DNA of 38,044 bases from Acidimicrobiia bacterium (GTDB taxonomy: Bacteria; Actinomycetota; Acidimicrobiia; Spongiisociales; UBA5794), in NCBI GenBank assembly GCA_013003395.1, contig JABDJC010000225.1:1-38044 (forward strand), in the 5' to 3' direction. Positions 16,952 to 24,743 of this stretch are shown piece after piece; positions within the stretch are counted from its first letter, which is position 1, and each line of letters begins with the position of its first letter. Position numbers and translations under genes: made by a program. The notes beneath the pieces were generated by a model. That model was not told the DNA's origin. It saw nothing but the letters and a program-made list of their open reading frames with translations, and searched no databases.

Positions 16952-17431
16952 TCAAACGGGATGGGATACCGAGAGAGGCGGGCCGGATACCTCCATGAAC
17001 GAGCGCTCGGCAATTCGGTCATAGGCGGCGGGATCGACAACGCCTGGCGGCAACTCGGCATGTTCGATGAAGAAGCGCTCCATACCCGATGGCGTGAACA
17101 GAACGAGCACCCGTGACGGAGTTTCGTCGATGTTCTGGAAGCAGTGTGTCGTGTTGCGCGGGACAAACACGAACGAACCCTCTGGAGCGTCGAGGATGAC
17201 GTCATCGGCCAGAAACCTGAAATTGCCCTCGACGATGAACCACATCTCGTCCTCGCGGCGGTGCAGATGGAGCGGAGGTCCCATCTTGGGTCCGACGACG
17301 TTGTCGACCAGTGCTATCGATCCGGCGGTCGATGCCGTCGTGGCCTTGATCAGTGCGGCTCCGCCGACAGGTCCGGCGAGTCGGTCGCCATCCTCTCGCC
17401 GCATCACGAACGGTTTGATCGACGAAACCAT
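16952..17431 (-). CDS. Cupin-domain protein
   Basis: 159 residues from the ATG six bases after GGAGG. The single cupin barrel has motif 1 PPLHLHRREDEMWFIVEG (two His plus Glu metal ligands) and motif 2 GSFVFVPRNTTHCFQN (with the third His). The C-terminal helical tail (FFIEHAELPPGVVDPAAYDRIAE) is typical of small actinobacterial cupins annotated as quercetin-dioxygenase-like, but substrate is unknown. It follows the desaturase gene after about 107 bases and precedes PPK2, all on the minus strand. A TATCCT -10-like box occurs in the gap upstream (17481-17490 region), so a private promoter is possible. Confidence 0.82.
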   Translation of the reverse strand: MVSSIKPFVMRREDGDRLAGPVGGAALIKATTASTAGSIALVDNVVGPKMGPPLHLHRREDEMWFIVEGNFRFLADDVILDAPEGSFVFVPRNTTHCFQNIDETPSRVLVLFTPSGMERFFIEHAELPPGVVDPAAYDRIAERSFMEVSGPPLSVSHPV

Positions 17432-17538
17432 GCACAACCTCCGGGGACATGGCGTCGGCCGATTTGGTCGGCGCAACGCAAGGATATCCACTTGTCGAGC
17501 TTGTGCTCGTACGGGTCAAGCGTGCAACTGCCGCGGGA

Positions 17539-18435
17539 TCAGATGGGACTGAAACGGGCCTCGAAGCGCTCGGCCTTGGTGATGAGATCCTTGGGTAGAT
17601 CCATCAGCTTCTGCTGAAATTCCGCAGCTTTCGAGCTGAGGCCGGTGAGTTTCTCGATGCCCCATTGATCGAGGAGCGGCTTCACGACAGAGTCGTGGTG
17701 GATCCGCAGGTTGTAGACGCCTGCCCGAGCAATGTCGACGGCTCGGCGGGTGAATCCGGGGATACCGGCGCCTGGCATAGCGAAGTTCTCGAATGTCGAA
17801 TAGATGCCTTCGAGTACCAGCGACGGTTCGATGCGGATCATCTCTGACATCACGCCTTTGTAGAACACGAAATGATGGTTCTCGTCTTGGGCGATGAGGC
17901 GCATGAGTTCGAAAGCGACTGGGTCGTCGGTCAGTTTTCCTGCGTTGCGATGAGACACCCGGGTCGCCAGCTCTTGTGCGGAGGTATAGGCGAACAGCTC
18001 AGCAGGGTGGCGCCAGTCCGGATGCCAACCGGCCTTCATGGTGGCGACGCGATTGTCCTCGAGTTCGACAGGATCGCAGTTGCGAGAGGTGAGGAGGTAG
18101 CTCCTGATCGCAATCGCGTGCTGCCCTTCTTCGGCTGTCCAGAGCGCGCCCCATTGCTTCCACGCTGACGAATCTGGCAGGTAGTTCTCGAGAGCAACGT
18201 GGTAATAGGGGAGGTTGTCTTCGGTGAGTAGGTTGAGCACGAGCGCGGTGCGGGCCTTTTCGCTGATGGTGCACTGCGACTCGTCCCACGGCTCGGTGAT
18301 GAAGTTGCGACCGAGCTCCCAGGGCACCAGCTCGTGGTGATACCAGTGCTTGCGGCGCTCGAGGTGCTCGTCCATGAGACGTTGAGCGACCGGCTCGACC
18401 GCAGTCAACAACTCCAAATGCTCTTCGAACGCCAC
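17539..18435 (-). CDS. Acyl-ACP desaturase (DesA type)
   Basis: 298 residues from a GTG placed six bases after AGGAGA; a second GTG two codons earlier is less well spaced. The family's di-iron ligands are visible: E72 (TEDNLP), E103 and H106 in EEGQH, E155 (AQE) and E185-H188 in DENHH, matching the paired ExxH motifs of plant and mycobacterial stearoyl-ACP desaturases. Such enzymes introduce a double bond into ACP-bound fatty acids in the cytosol using O2 and ferredoxin. It is preceded on the same strand by a hotdog thioesterase, an SDR and an epimerase gene, consistent with acyl-chain metabolism. No adjacent ferredoxin or reductase gene is seen. Confidence 0.9.
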   Translation of the reverse strand: MAFEEHLELLTAVEPVAQRLMDEHLERRKHWYHHELVPWELGRNFITEPWDESQCTISEKARTALVLNLLTEDNLPYYHVALENYLPDSSAWKQWGALWTAEEGQHAIAIRSYLLTSRNCDPVELEDNRVATMKAGWHPDWRHPAELFAYTSAQELATRVSHRNAGKLTDDPVAFELMRLIAQDENHHFVFYKGVMSEMIRIEPSLVLEGIYSTFENFAMPGAGIPGFTRRAVDIARAGVYNLRIHHDSVVKPLLDQWGIEKLTGLSSKAAEFQQKLMDLPKDLITKAERFEARFSPI

Positions 18436-18453
18436 GATCACTCTCCTATGGGC

Positions 18454-18491
18454 TGGCCCCGTCGGGGCCAAATGTAGCCGCAATCTGCGGC
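18454..18491 (-). promoter_or_regulatory. Tandem hairpins upstream of desaturase gene
   Basis: TGGCCCC-gtc-GGGGCCA (18454-18470) forms a seven-base-pair stem with a three-base loop. GCCGC-aatct-GCGGC (18477-18491) forms a second stem. Both lie in the 76-base gap between the thioesterase stop and the desaturase start. No T-run follows, so they may be a leader structure, processing site or weak attenuator. Confidence 0.35.
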
Positions 18492-18511
18492 GTCGCAACG
18501 AATCGCAGCGT

Positions 18512-18919
18512 TCAGCTTGCCGGCGAGTTCTGTCGTTGACCCATCACGACGAAGGACCCTGCGGCAGTTGCGGCGAGTTTTCCACGTGATTCCCACGCCA
18601 TGCCTTCCAGTTGCATGATCTTGCGACCGGGATGGACGACCTCGGCTTCGACCCGCAACTCGCCCAGTCCAACCATGCGGATGAACCGCTGTGAGATCTC
18701 AACCGTGGCCAGGTCGGTTCCGGCGTCGAGTAACGAACCCATGGCGTAGCCCATCACGGAGTCGAATACCACGAACACGAGACCGCCGTGCATGCGACCG
18801 GCTCCCGAGAAGTGCCGCTCCGTGACGTTCATGCGGGCGGTCGCCTTGCCGGGTTCGGTGACTTCGATGTCGAGTCCGAGGAAGTCGTATATCGGAGCGT
18901 GAGAGCGGTCGTATGCCAT
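18512..18919 (-). CDS. Hotdog-fold thioesterase (PaaI-like)
   Basis: 135 residues from ATG 18919; one codon earlier a TTG extends the frame but is not favoured. The core motif is GRMHGGLVFVVFDSVMGYAM, the HGG helix signature of PaaI-type acyl-CoA thioesterases, followed by the strands TVEISQRFIRMVGLGELRVEAEV and a C-terminal AATAAGSFVVM. The catalytic acidic residue expected in the HGG helix region appears as D54 of FDSVMG. It would hydrolyse an acyl-CoA or acyl-ACP in the cytosol. The position between an SDR gene and an acyl-ACP desaturase gene supports a role in fatty-acyl metabolism. Confidence 0.86.
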   Translation of the reverse strand: MAYDRSHAPIYDFLGLDIEVTEPGKATARMNVTERHFSGAGRMHGGLVFVVFDSVMGYAMGSLLDAGTDLATVEISQRFIRMVGLGELRVEAEVVHPGRKIMQLEGMAWESRGKLAATAAGSFVVMGQRQNSPAS

Positions 18920-18945
18920 CAACGGACCCTACTGGTATTGCAGTG

Positions 18946-19668
18946 TCAGTCGGCTTCTGTGACGTGGCGCATCGACCACAGCAGCGTGCGCATCGTGGGC
19001 GGCTGTGACAGCACGGTGACGATGGCATGCGCGACGTTGTCGGGTCGCAGCATGTTGGCCAGTCCTGGCATGTCCTCGGTTCGGCCTGCGCCCATGGCGA
19101 ACTCGGTGTGTACGCCGCCTGGGGCGATCACCGTCACGCGGATGTTCTCGGTGTGGAGCTCTCGGTCCAGACCGCCGGCAAGCCCTACCTGAGCGAACTT
19201 GGTCGCGGCGTACACCGCTTCGTTGCCGGCACCGCGGAGACCGGCGACCGAGGCCACGATGACGATGTCGCCCCCATCGCCTTGAGATCTGAAGTGGGGA
19301 ACTGCTGCCCGGACGGCCCACACCGTTCCTGACACGTTCGTTTCGATCATGTCGACCAGTTGCTGATCGGTCAGGTCCATGATTCCGCCGTAGGCGCCGA
19401 TCCCGGCGTTGGGCACAACGGCGTCGAGGCGCCCGAAGCGCTCGACCGCGGAATCGATGAAGTTTGTGGTGTCCTGGGGGTCGCGTACGTCGGTCGAGAC
19501 GCCGAGGACGGCGTCGCCGAGTTCCGCCTGCATTTCTTCAAGACGCTCAGATCGTCGACCAGCGAGCGCAACCTTCGCGCCGGCGACCACCAACGCTTCG
19601 GCAGCAGCGCGACCGATGCCGGCCGTTGCGCCGGTGATGGCAACAACTTTCCCCTCGAGTGATCTCAT
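18946..19668 (-). CDS. SDR-family oxidoreductase
   Basis: 240 residues with a GGAGG site eight bases before the ATG. Classical SDR features: cofactor motif TGATAGIG (12-19), VVPNAGIGAYGG (the NAG motif), catalytic Ser in VIVASVAG and the YxxxK motif in YAATK. The arginine-rich end of the second strand (LAGRRSERL) suggests NADP(H). It matches the YdfG / NAD(P)-dependent oxidoreductase subgroup in length. The gene is 29 bases downstream of an epimerase gene and 26 bases upstream of the thioesterase gene, all on one strand. The substrate is unknown. Confidence 0.88.
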   Translation of the reverse strand: MRSLEGKVVAITGATAGIGRAAAEALVVAGAKVALAGRRSERLEEMQAELGDAVLGVSTDVRDPQDTTNFIDSAVERFGRLDAVVPNAGIGAYGGIMDLTDQQLVDMIETNVSGTVWAVRAAVPHFRSQGDGGDIVIVASVAGLRGAGNEAVYAATKFAQVGLAGGLDRELHTENIRVTVIAPGGVHTEFAMGAGRTEDMPGLANMLRPDNVAHAIVTVLSQPPTMRTLLWSMRHVTEAD

Positions 19669-19697
19669 TGGTATACCTCCGACGGCAGGCTAACCAC

Positions 19698-20537
19698 TCA
19701 GGTCGGTAGGTGATCCCGCCACGAGAATCGAGGATCGTATCCAAGGAGACCGCGCGCTTTGGAGATCGACAGCAGTGTTTCGTGACCGGCGACTCCGTCA
19801 CGCAACTCGACGTCGGGGAAGACCTTCGCCATCAGCTCAGAGCTCGTCTGCTTCATGCAGGTGTCTGCCGCCGCCACGAGAAACGCCTCGTGGCCCGTCG
19901 TCTCCGCTTCGAGAGCGAGTCGGGTCGCCTGGGCGACGTCGCGGGCGTCGACGTATCCCCACAGGTTCCATGCTCGAACGGTTGGATCGTCCCAGAACGA
20001 CGGAAAGCGGTTGTAGTCGTGTGGCTCCATGACATTGGAGTAGCGCAGAGACACGAACGGCGTGCCGGACCAGCGGGCGAATTGATCTGCCATCACTTCC
20101 CCGGCGAGCTTGGACAGGGCGTAGTGGAACTCCGGCAGACGCGGATGCTCTTCGTCGATTGGTGCATAGCGAGGTTGCTCTCGCTCGAACGGAATCCCAA
20201 TGAGCGTTTCGGACGATGCCCAGACGACTTTCGACAGTCCGAGTTTCGTGGAGGCGGCGAAAACGTTGTATGCGGACGTCGTGTTGATCCGGAACGTTTC
20301 ACCATCGGGCAATACGTTTGGCGCTGGAATCGCAGCGAGATGGACGACTGCATCGGCGCCGTGCAGTACGTCGTACACCTGACCGAGGTCGGTCAAATCG
20401 GCCACCACGGTTGGTGAATCCGGGTCTCGAGAAGCAGCGACATCCACGTTCACCACGTCGTATCCGTGCTGCGCGAATTCCGCGACCACGGCTCGACCGG
20501 CCTTGCCGCTACCTCCCGTGACGACGATCGATGTCAT
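19698..20537 (-). CDS. NAD-dependent epimerase/dehydratase family protein
   Basis: 279 residues from the ATG following GAAAGGCGA; the longer frame upstream is not supported. An extended-SDR Rossmann motif TGGSGKAGR (7-15) is followed by LAAIPAPN, SSETLIG and the catalytic HYALSKLAGE (YxxxK). The RYSNVM and VDARDVAQATRLALE segments are the usual substrate-domain elements. Many close relatives are annotated as UDP-glucose 4-epimerase-like or uronate dehydrogenase-like; I cannot choose. It is the first gene of the minus-strand run leading to the desaturase, and is divergent from the copper ATPase gene. Confidence 0.87.
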   Translation of the reverse strand: MTSIVVTGGSGKAGRAVVAEFAQHGYDVVNVDVAASRDPDSPTVVADLTDLGQVYDVLHGADAVVHLAAIPAPNVLPDGETFRINTTSAYNVFAASTKLGLSKVVWASSETLIGIPFEREQPRYAPIDEEHPRLPEFHYALSKLAGEVMADQFARWSGTPFVSLRYSNVMEPHDYNRFPSFWDDPTVRAWNLWGYVDARDVAQATRLALEAETTGHEAFLVAAADTCMKQTSSELMAKVFPDVELRDGVAGHETLLSISKARGLLGYDPRFSWRDHLPT

Positions 20538-20669
20538 TGCGTGTTCGCCTTTCTGATGCTTCTTCGTGATCTTGGTCGATCCTGCAGAAGAGTGCGATAG
20601 CCTCACCCTTGTCGAACGCAGGTCCAGGCCACATCAGGTTGATCGTTCTTCATGATTGGAGGCTGAGCC

Positions 20670-22721
20670 GTGACTCATGACCATCACTACGTTGACACGA
20701 TCGATGTGTCGCCGGCGGAGCGCCCGGCGCAACACACCAAGGCGGACGAGCACGACAAGCATGAGGGCCATCGACCAGAGATGTTCCGTGATCGGCTTCT
20801 TGTCAGCTTGCTGCTCACAGTTCCGATCCTCTACTTCTCGCATCAGATTCAAGAGTGGTTTGGCTACCAAGCGCTCGACTTCAGCCTGAGCGCTTGGGTG
20901 AGTCCGGTGTTGTCGACGGTGCTGTTCATCTACGCAGGGTCGGTGTTCCTCAAGGGTGGGCTCGCCGAGCTTCGACATCGTGTACCGGGGATGATGACGC
21001 TCATCTCGCTCGCAATCTCGGTGGCGTACTTCTACAGCCTTGCCGTATCGGCGGGTCTCGACGGCGATCCGTTCTACTGGGAGCTCGCCACACTGCTCGA
21101 CGTCATGTTGGCGGGCCACTGGATCGAGATGCGATCCGTGCAGTCGGCGTCGCGAGCACTGGAACATCTCGCAGCGATGGTGCCGTCGGTTGCGCATCGG
21201 CTGCTTGCGGACGGATCACTCGAAGAAGTCCCGATTTCGAGTCTCGCGGTCGGTGACCACGTCATCATTCGGCCAGGGGAGCAGGTTGCAGCCGACGGCG
21301 AGATCGTCGAAGGAGCGTCGAGTCTCAACGAGGCCTTTCTGACCGGTGAATCGAAGCCCGTGGCAAAGGGGATCGGTGACGAGGTGATCGCCGGTGCGGT
21401 GAATGGCGAGGGAGCGCTCACCGCACGAATCAACAGGATCGGCGACGAAACGACGCTGAACCAGATCATGCGGCTGGTCGAAGAAGCCCAAGCCTCGCGG
21501 AGTCGATTCCAAACACTCGCCGACCGCGCCGCGTTCTTACTCACGATCATTGCGGTGGGCGTATCGGTACCGACGTTCATCATCTGGGCCGTCATCGGCA
21601 CCGGCGGGCTGACGTTCGCTGTAGCAAGGGCGGTGACCGTCCTGGTGATCGCGTGTCCGCACGCGCTCGGCTTGGCCATACCGCTCGTGAACATGAACGC
21701 CACCAACGTTTCGGCGCGCAACGGCATCTTGGTGCGCAATCGCGAAGCGTTCGAGAGGGGACGCAACATCCGGTTCGTCGCCTTCGACAAGACCGGCACC
21801 CTCACCGAGGGGCGGTTCGTGTTGTCGAAGATCGAAGCGGACGGCATCGCTGAAGAGGAGGCTTTGGGACTCGCCGCAGCGCTCGAACGAGTATCCGAAC
21901 ACCCGCTGGCTGCAGCAATTGTCAAGGAGGCGGAAGAGCGCAACATCGACCCGCCAGGCATTTCCGATGTCGCTGCTGTTGCGGGGCAAGGCATCGAAGG
22001 ACAGGTCTCCGGACGACATATCCGAATCGGTAGACCCGAGTGGGCAGCACAGCTCGGAGTCGAGGTGTCTCGGCCATTGCTGGCAGCGCTCGAGCGGGCT
22101 GACGAACGTGGTGAAAGCGCCGTCGTACTCCTGGATGACGTTCGTGGACTGGCGGTGCTCTCGTTGAGAGACAAGGTCCGAGACTCCGCTCTTGCGACGA
22201 TTGCGAAGCTCAAAGAAGCGGACGTGACTCCGGTCATGATCACCGGAGATGCGCAGGCCGTTGCGGCAACGGTGGCTGTGGAACTCGGCATCGACCGGTT
22301 CTACGCTCGGGTCCTGCCTCAGGACAAGGCTCGCCTCATCGAAGAGCTGAAGAATGAAGGTCCTACAGCGTTTGTCGGAGACGGAATCAACGATGCGCCG
22401 GCATTGTTGGCGGCCGATCTCGGCGTGGCGATCGGTGCCGGGACGAACGTCGCCATCGAATCTGCCGACTTGGTACTTGTCGACAGCGACCCGGCAGATG
22501 CGGGTAGAGCGCTGGTCTTGGCCCGCAGGACTCGATCAAAGATGATGCAGAACCTCGTGTGGGCCACCGGTTACAACACCGTCGCGATCCCGTTGGCTGC
22601 AGGCGTACTGGCATGGGCAGGTATCCTTCTCAACCCGGCGTTGGGAGCGATGTTCATGAGCCTGTCGACTGTGATCGTCGCCGTCAATGCGATGCTCTTG
22701 CGCCGAGTGGACCTCGAGTGA
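20670..22721 (+). CDS. copB: Copper-type P1B ATPase (CopB-like)
   Basis: 683 residues from GTG, with GGAGG seven bases upstream. No heavy-metal-associated domain precedes the membrane part; instead there is a histidine-rich N-terminus (HDHH, then HTKADEHDKHEGH). The actuator has TGES (225-228), the transmembrane metal site is CPH (329-331, ACPHALGLAIPL), the phosphorylation motif is DKTGTLTE (D373) and the hinge is VGDGINDAPAL. TM7 has YNTVAIPLAAG and TM8 MSLSTVIVAVNA, which agree with the P1B-3 (CPH, CopB) subgroup that exports Cu(I)/Cu(II) or a related metal. It overlaps the cytochrome c gene by four bases (GTGA), so the two are coupled. Confidence 0.92.
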   Translation: MTHDHHYVDTIDVSPAERPAQHTKADEHDKHEGHRPEMFRDRLLVSLLLTVPILYFSHQIQEWFGYQALDFSLSAWVSPVLSTVLFIYAGSVFLKGGLAELRHRVPGMMTLISLAISVAYFYSLAVSAGLDGDPFYWELATLLDVMLAGHWIEMRSVQSASRALEHLAAMVPSVAHRLLADGSLEEVPISSLAVGDHVIIRPGEQVAADGEIVEGASSLNEAFLTGESKPVAKGIGDEVIAGAVNGEGALTARINRIGDETTLNQIMRLVEEAQASRSRFQTLADRAAFLLTIIAVGVSVPTFIIWAVIGTGGLTFAVARAVTVLVIACPHALGLAIPLVNMNATNVSARNGILVRNREAFERGRNIRFVAFDKTGTLTEGRFVLSKIEADGIAEEEALGLAAALERVSEHPLAAAIVKEAEERNIDPPGISDVAAVAGQGIEGQVSGRHIRIGRPEWAAQLGVEVSRPLLAALERADERGESAVVLLDDVRGLAVLSLRDKVRDSALATIAKLKEADVTPVMITGDAQAVAATVAVELGIDRFYARVLPQDKARLIEELKNEGPTAFVGDGINDAPALLAADLGVAIGAGTNVAIESADLVLVDSDPADAGRALVLARRTRSKMMQNLVWATGYNTVAIPLAAGVLAWAGILLNPALGAMFMSLSTVIVAVNAMLLRRVDLE

Positions 22722-23110
22722 TCCGCTTGCTCAAAGCCGGGGCAGGCATCGCCCTCGCTGGGATGCTTCTGGTTGCATGTGGAGTCACCGACTCGGCACC
22801 GGTCGATCGTTCTGCCAGCACGCTTTCGCAGGGGGCTGATCTCTACCAGGCAAATTGCATGGTCTGTCACGGCTCTGATTTGCGGGGCACCGATCTGGGC
22901 CCACCATTCCTGTCTGAGGTCTACAGACCCAATCACCACGCTGACGCTGCATTCCTGTTGGCAGTCCAAACCGGTAGCCGCGCCCATCACTGGAACTTCG
23001 GCGACATGCCGCCGATCGCAGGTATCGACGCCGACGACATTGCTTCCATCACGGCGTATGTGCGGTCCGTGCAGGAGGCAGAGGGATTCGAACCGTACCC
23101 ACCGCCATAG
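22718..23110 (+). CDS. Cytochrome c-type lipoprotein
   Basis: 130 residues from a GTG overlapping the ATPase stop. The N-terminus is a lipoprotein signal with lipobox LLVAC (Cys near residue 21), so it would be anchored to the outer face of the cytoplasmic membrane. A single heme c site CMVCH and a downstream Met in GDMPPI, a likely axial ligand, define a class I cytochrome c. The coupling to a copper ATPase suggests a shared need in copper delivery or copper-enzyme biogenesis, for example for a terminal oxidase, but no oxidase or SCO gene is nearby. Converges on the next gene with a four-base gap. Confidence 0.88.
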   Translation: MIRLLKAGAGIALAGMLLVACGVTDSAPVDRSASTLSQGADLYQANCMVCHGSDLRGTDLGPPFLSEVYRPNHHADAAFLLAVQTGSRAHHWNFGDMPPIAGIDADDIASITAYVRSVQEAEGFEPYPPP

Positions 23111-23114
23111 ACGG

Positions 23115-23501
23115 TCATTGAACGCGGGCTGATCTCCTGAGAACGCCGGCCGCCAGCATCAAGCCGCCAAGGATCGCCAGCGTTGGGATGTCGGTCTCCG
23201 GTGTTCCGCCCAGGTCCCTGCCGACGACATGCGAGACGGTGTGCGCAATGCTGGCGATGCCGCCTCCGAGAAGCGCGATCGAGAGAGCGTCAGCGGTTGT
23301 GTCGAGAAGCGCCAGCACCAGAATCGATGCCAATCCGATCTGGAACGCTCCGATGTCTTGGAGGAAGTGTTGGTTGTACGGCTCGAAAAGGGCAACGGAT
23401 TCGTAGAACGATTGCGGTCCGATGAGGGCCCACAGGCCACCGCCTCCGAATACGACGGTTGCGAGCCAGGCCACGATGTTGGCGAACCTCGATGTGTTCA
23501 A
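23115..23501 (-). CDS. Four-helix small membrane protein
   Basis: 128 residues if it starts at the TTG at 23501 (LNTSRFANIVAW); no ATG or GTG is placed better and the ribosome site is weak, so the start is uncertain. Four hydrophobic segments are visible (IVAWLATVVFGGGGLWAL, IGLASILVLALL, ALSIALLGGGIASIAH and ILGGLMLAAGVL). The motif PYNQHFLQDIGAFQIGLA is one I have seen in uncharacterised actinobacterial membrane proteins, so it is probably a conserved family without a known function. It is tail-to-tail with the cytochrome c gene and divergent from the RRM gene. Confidence 0.6.
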   Translation of the reverse strand: MNTSRFANIVAWLATVVFGGGGLWALIGPQSFYESVALFEPYNQHFLQDIGAFQIGLASILVLALLDTTADALSIALLGGGIASIAHTVSHVVGRDLGGTPETDIPTLAILGGLMLAAGVLRRSARVQ

Positions 23502-23790
23502 GCGGCGGCCCCTGTTGTGGCGAGTACAACGATCACGAACACAGTGTGGCAGCGGACCCAGGATGCCGCTCGGACGGCCGTATTCCTCGAAGCGACTCGG
23601 AGACACTGCCATCGGGGTAGGGTGGTATCCACAGGTGCGCCAAAAGCGGCGCGCCACGCCACTTAGCCAACACTCCGTCTGGCGAAGTAACCGCAGGACA
23701 TGCTGCCCCTCTCGATTCTCTCGATTGGTCGCCTCAGTTCCGGCGGGGCGTCTAGCCCTGACGGTCTTTCAGTTCTCAAGGAGCATGTCC
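23502..23790 (+). other. Intergenic leader region before the RRM gene
   Basis: About 290 bases lie between the membrane-protein start and the RRM start with no convincing coding. It contains a small potential hairpin near GCGCC-aaaagc-GGCGC and the restriction-like palindrome GGCGCGCC. A TAGGGT box at 23618 could be a -10 element, but no matching -35 was found. A long leader would suit a regulated RNA-binding protein gene, but nothing specific identifies it. Confidence 0.35.
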
Positions 23791-24042
23791 ATGTCCAATA
23801 AGCTTTTCGTCGGCAATCTCACGTTCAGCACCACTTCGTCCGATCTCGAGACGTTGTTCGGTGAGCACGGCAGCGTGGTCAGCGCACAGGTCATCAACGA
23901 TCGTGACACCGGCCGCTCACGCGGTTTCGGTTTCGTGGAAATGGCTGACGCCGAGGCGGCCAAGAAGGCGATCGGCGCTCTCGATGGTCGTTCGGTCGAC
24001 GGTCGTAACCTCACCGTGAATGTCGCAAAAGAGCGCCGCTGA
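23791..24042 (+). CDS. Single-RRM RNA-binding protein
   Basis: 83 residues from the ATG at 23791, seven bases after AAGGAG; the ATG at 23785 is too close to the site. RNP2 is KLFVGNL (4-10) and RNP1 RGFGFVEM (44-51), and the beta-alpha-beta-beta-alpha-beta spacing is complete. Small single-RRM proteins of this type in cyanobacteria and other bacteria bind RNA and are often cold-induced. Most actinobacterial and cyanobacterial relatives have a glycine- or arginine-rich tail; this one stops abruptly at VNVAKERR. A zinc-ribbon-like stretch continues in the -1 frame right after the stop (see 24039-24188), and a strong terminator follows both, so they very probably share one transcript. Confidence 0.9.
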   Translation: MSNKLFVGNLTFSTTSSDLETLFGEHGSVVSAQVINDRDTGRSRGFGFVEMADAEAAKKAIGALDGRSVDGRNLTVNVAKERR

Positions 24043-24188
24043 AGCGGTCGCGCAAACCCAACGTCAAAGATCGATGTGTCGGATGCGGACATCCCCGCAA
24101 GGAACATCGATTCGAAGACGGATGCACCGTGCCGAAGTGTCCTTGTGTTGGACATGAGAGCGATGCAGTAGAAGCGGACTCAGTCTGA
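24039..24188 (+). other. Zinc-ribbon-like reading frame without a normal start
   Basis: The -1 frame relative to the RRM gene has no stop from 24012 (after a TAA) to the TGA at 24186-24188. From CTG 24039 it would encode about 49 residues, with the cysteine/histidine pattern CVGCGHPRKEHRFEDG, then CTVPKCPCVGH; a tail of acidic residues follows. This resembles small actinobacterial zinc-binding peptides of the CxxCGH...C...CxC type. No ATG, GTG or TTG is available in frame before the first cysteine. Options are non-canonical CTG initiation, a -1 shift at the AAAA run at 24027-24030 giving an RRM-zinc fusion of about 132 residues, or a one-base error in the sequence. A terminator follows 11 bases after the stop. 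Confidence 0.4.
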
Positions 24189-24198
24189 ATGACATATA

Positions 24199-24243
24199 CG
24201 ACCCGCAGCTGACTCAGTCGGCTGCGGGTCGAGTTCGTTTTGG
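24199..24243 (+). terminator. Intrinsic terminator after RRM unit
   Basis: CGACCCGCAGC (24199-24209) and GCTGCGGGTCG (24221-24231) form a perfect 11-bp stem with an 11-base loop, followed by AGTTCGTTTT. It is the strongest hairpin in this part of the window and ends the transcript of the RRM gene and the frame behind it. Confidence 0.75.
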
Positions 24244-24331
24244 AGCAAGGCTCGAAGTCGGCTTGTCGAACCGCGCCGACACCGATTGTTGATCCGACCA
24301 ACGCAAGCCTCGACGCCGTTAGCCTGGCAGC

Positions 24332-24715
24332 ATGAGCGCCACTCGACTACGAGGTCTTGTCGCTTCCACGCTCGTCGTCCTGGTGCTGTCATCGTGCAGT
24401 GCCGCCCGGCCTTCGTGGGAGGTCTGGGATCTGACGTGGGCGACCGCCCAATCGGCGGTCCCGTCGGCTTCTGCGCTCGTCGCTTCAGGCGAGTCCGGCC
24501 TCTGCGATTCGGGTCTGGCACAGCTACGCAGCATTCGCAGCGATCTCGTCCCTACGCCGGAACCTTTGCTGGACGAGACGATGAACGACTGGATCGAGAC
24601 CGCAGAGGCTGCGTTGTTCGCATGCCCGCCGATCAATGACGAAAGCTACGAGGCGGCGTTCGCCGAGTTGGATCAACTCGAGGCCGCAATAGAGTCGTTG
24701 ATCGCTGGTCGTTGA
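24332..24715 (+). CDS. Putative lipoprotein, unknown function
   Basis: 127 residues. The N-terminus is a clear lipoprotein signal, LRGLVASTLVVLVLSSCSA, with Cys22 in the lipobox LSSC. The mature part is short, acidic and helical (DETMNDWIETAEAALFACPP, FAELDQLEAAIESL) with two cysteines that could pair. No family recognised. It stands alone: it follows the RRM terminator and converges on the ClC gene. Codon usage is like its neighbours, so it is probably real although no strong ribosome site is visible. Confidence 0.6.
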   Translation: MSATRLRGLVASTLVVLVLSSCSAARPSWEVWDLTWATAQSAVPSASALVASGESGLCDSGLAQLRSIRSDLVPTPEPLLDETMNDWIETAEAALFACPPINDESYEAAFAELDQLEAAIESLIAGR

Positions 24716-24743
24716 GGGTCGTTCCACCGACTCGGAGCCGACT

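Noticed and set aside
23080-23096. GGATTCGAACC, resembling a tRNA T-arm
   Set aside because: It lies inside the cytochrome c coding sequence and no acceptor stem, anticodon arm or CCA region is found around it. A similar short match in the PPK2 gene near 16335 is rejected for the same reason.
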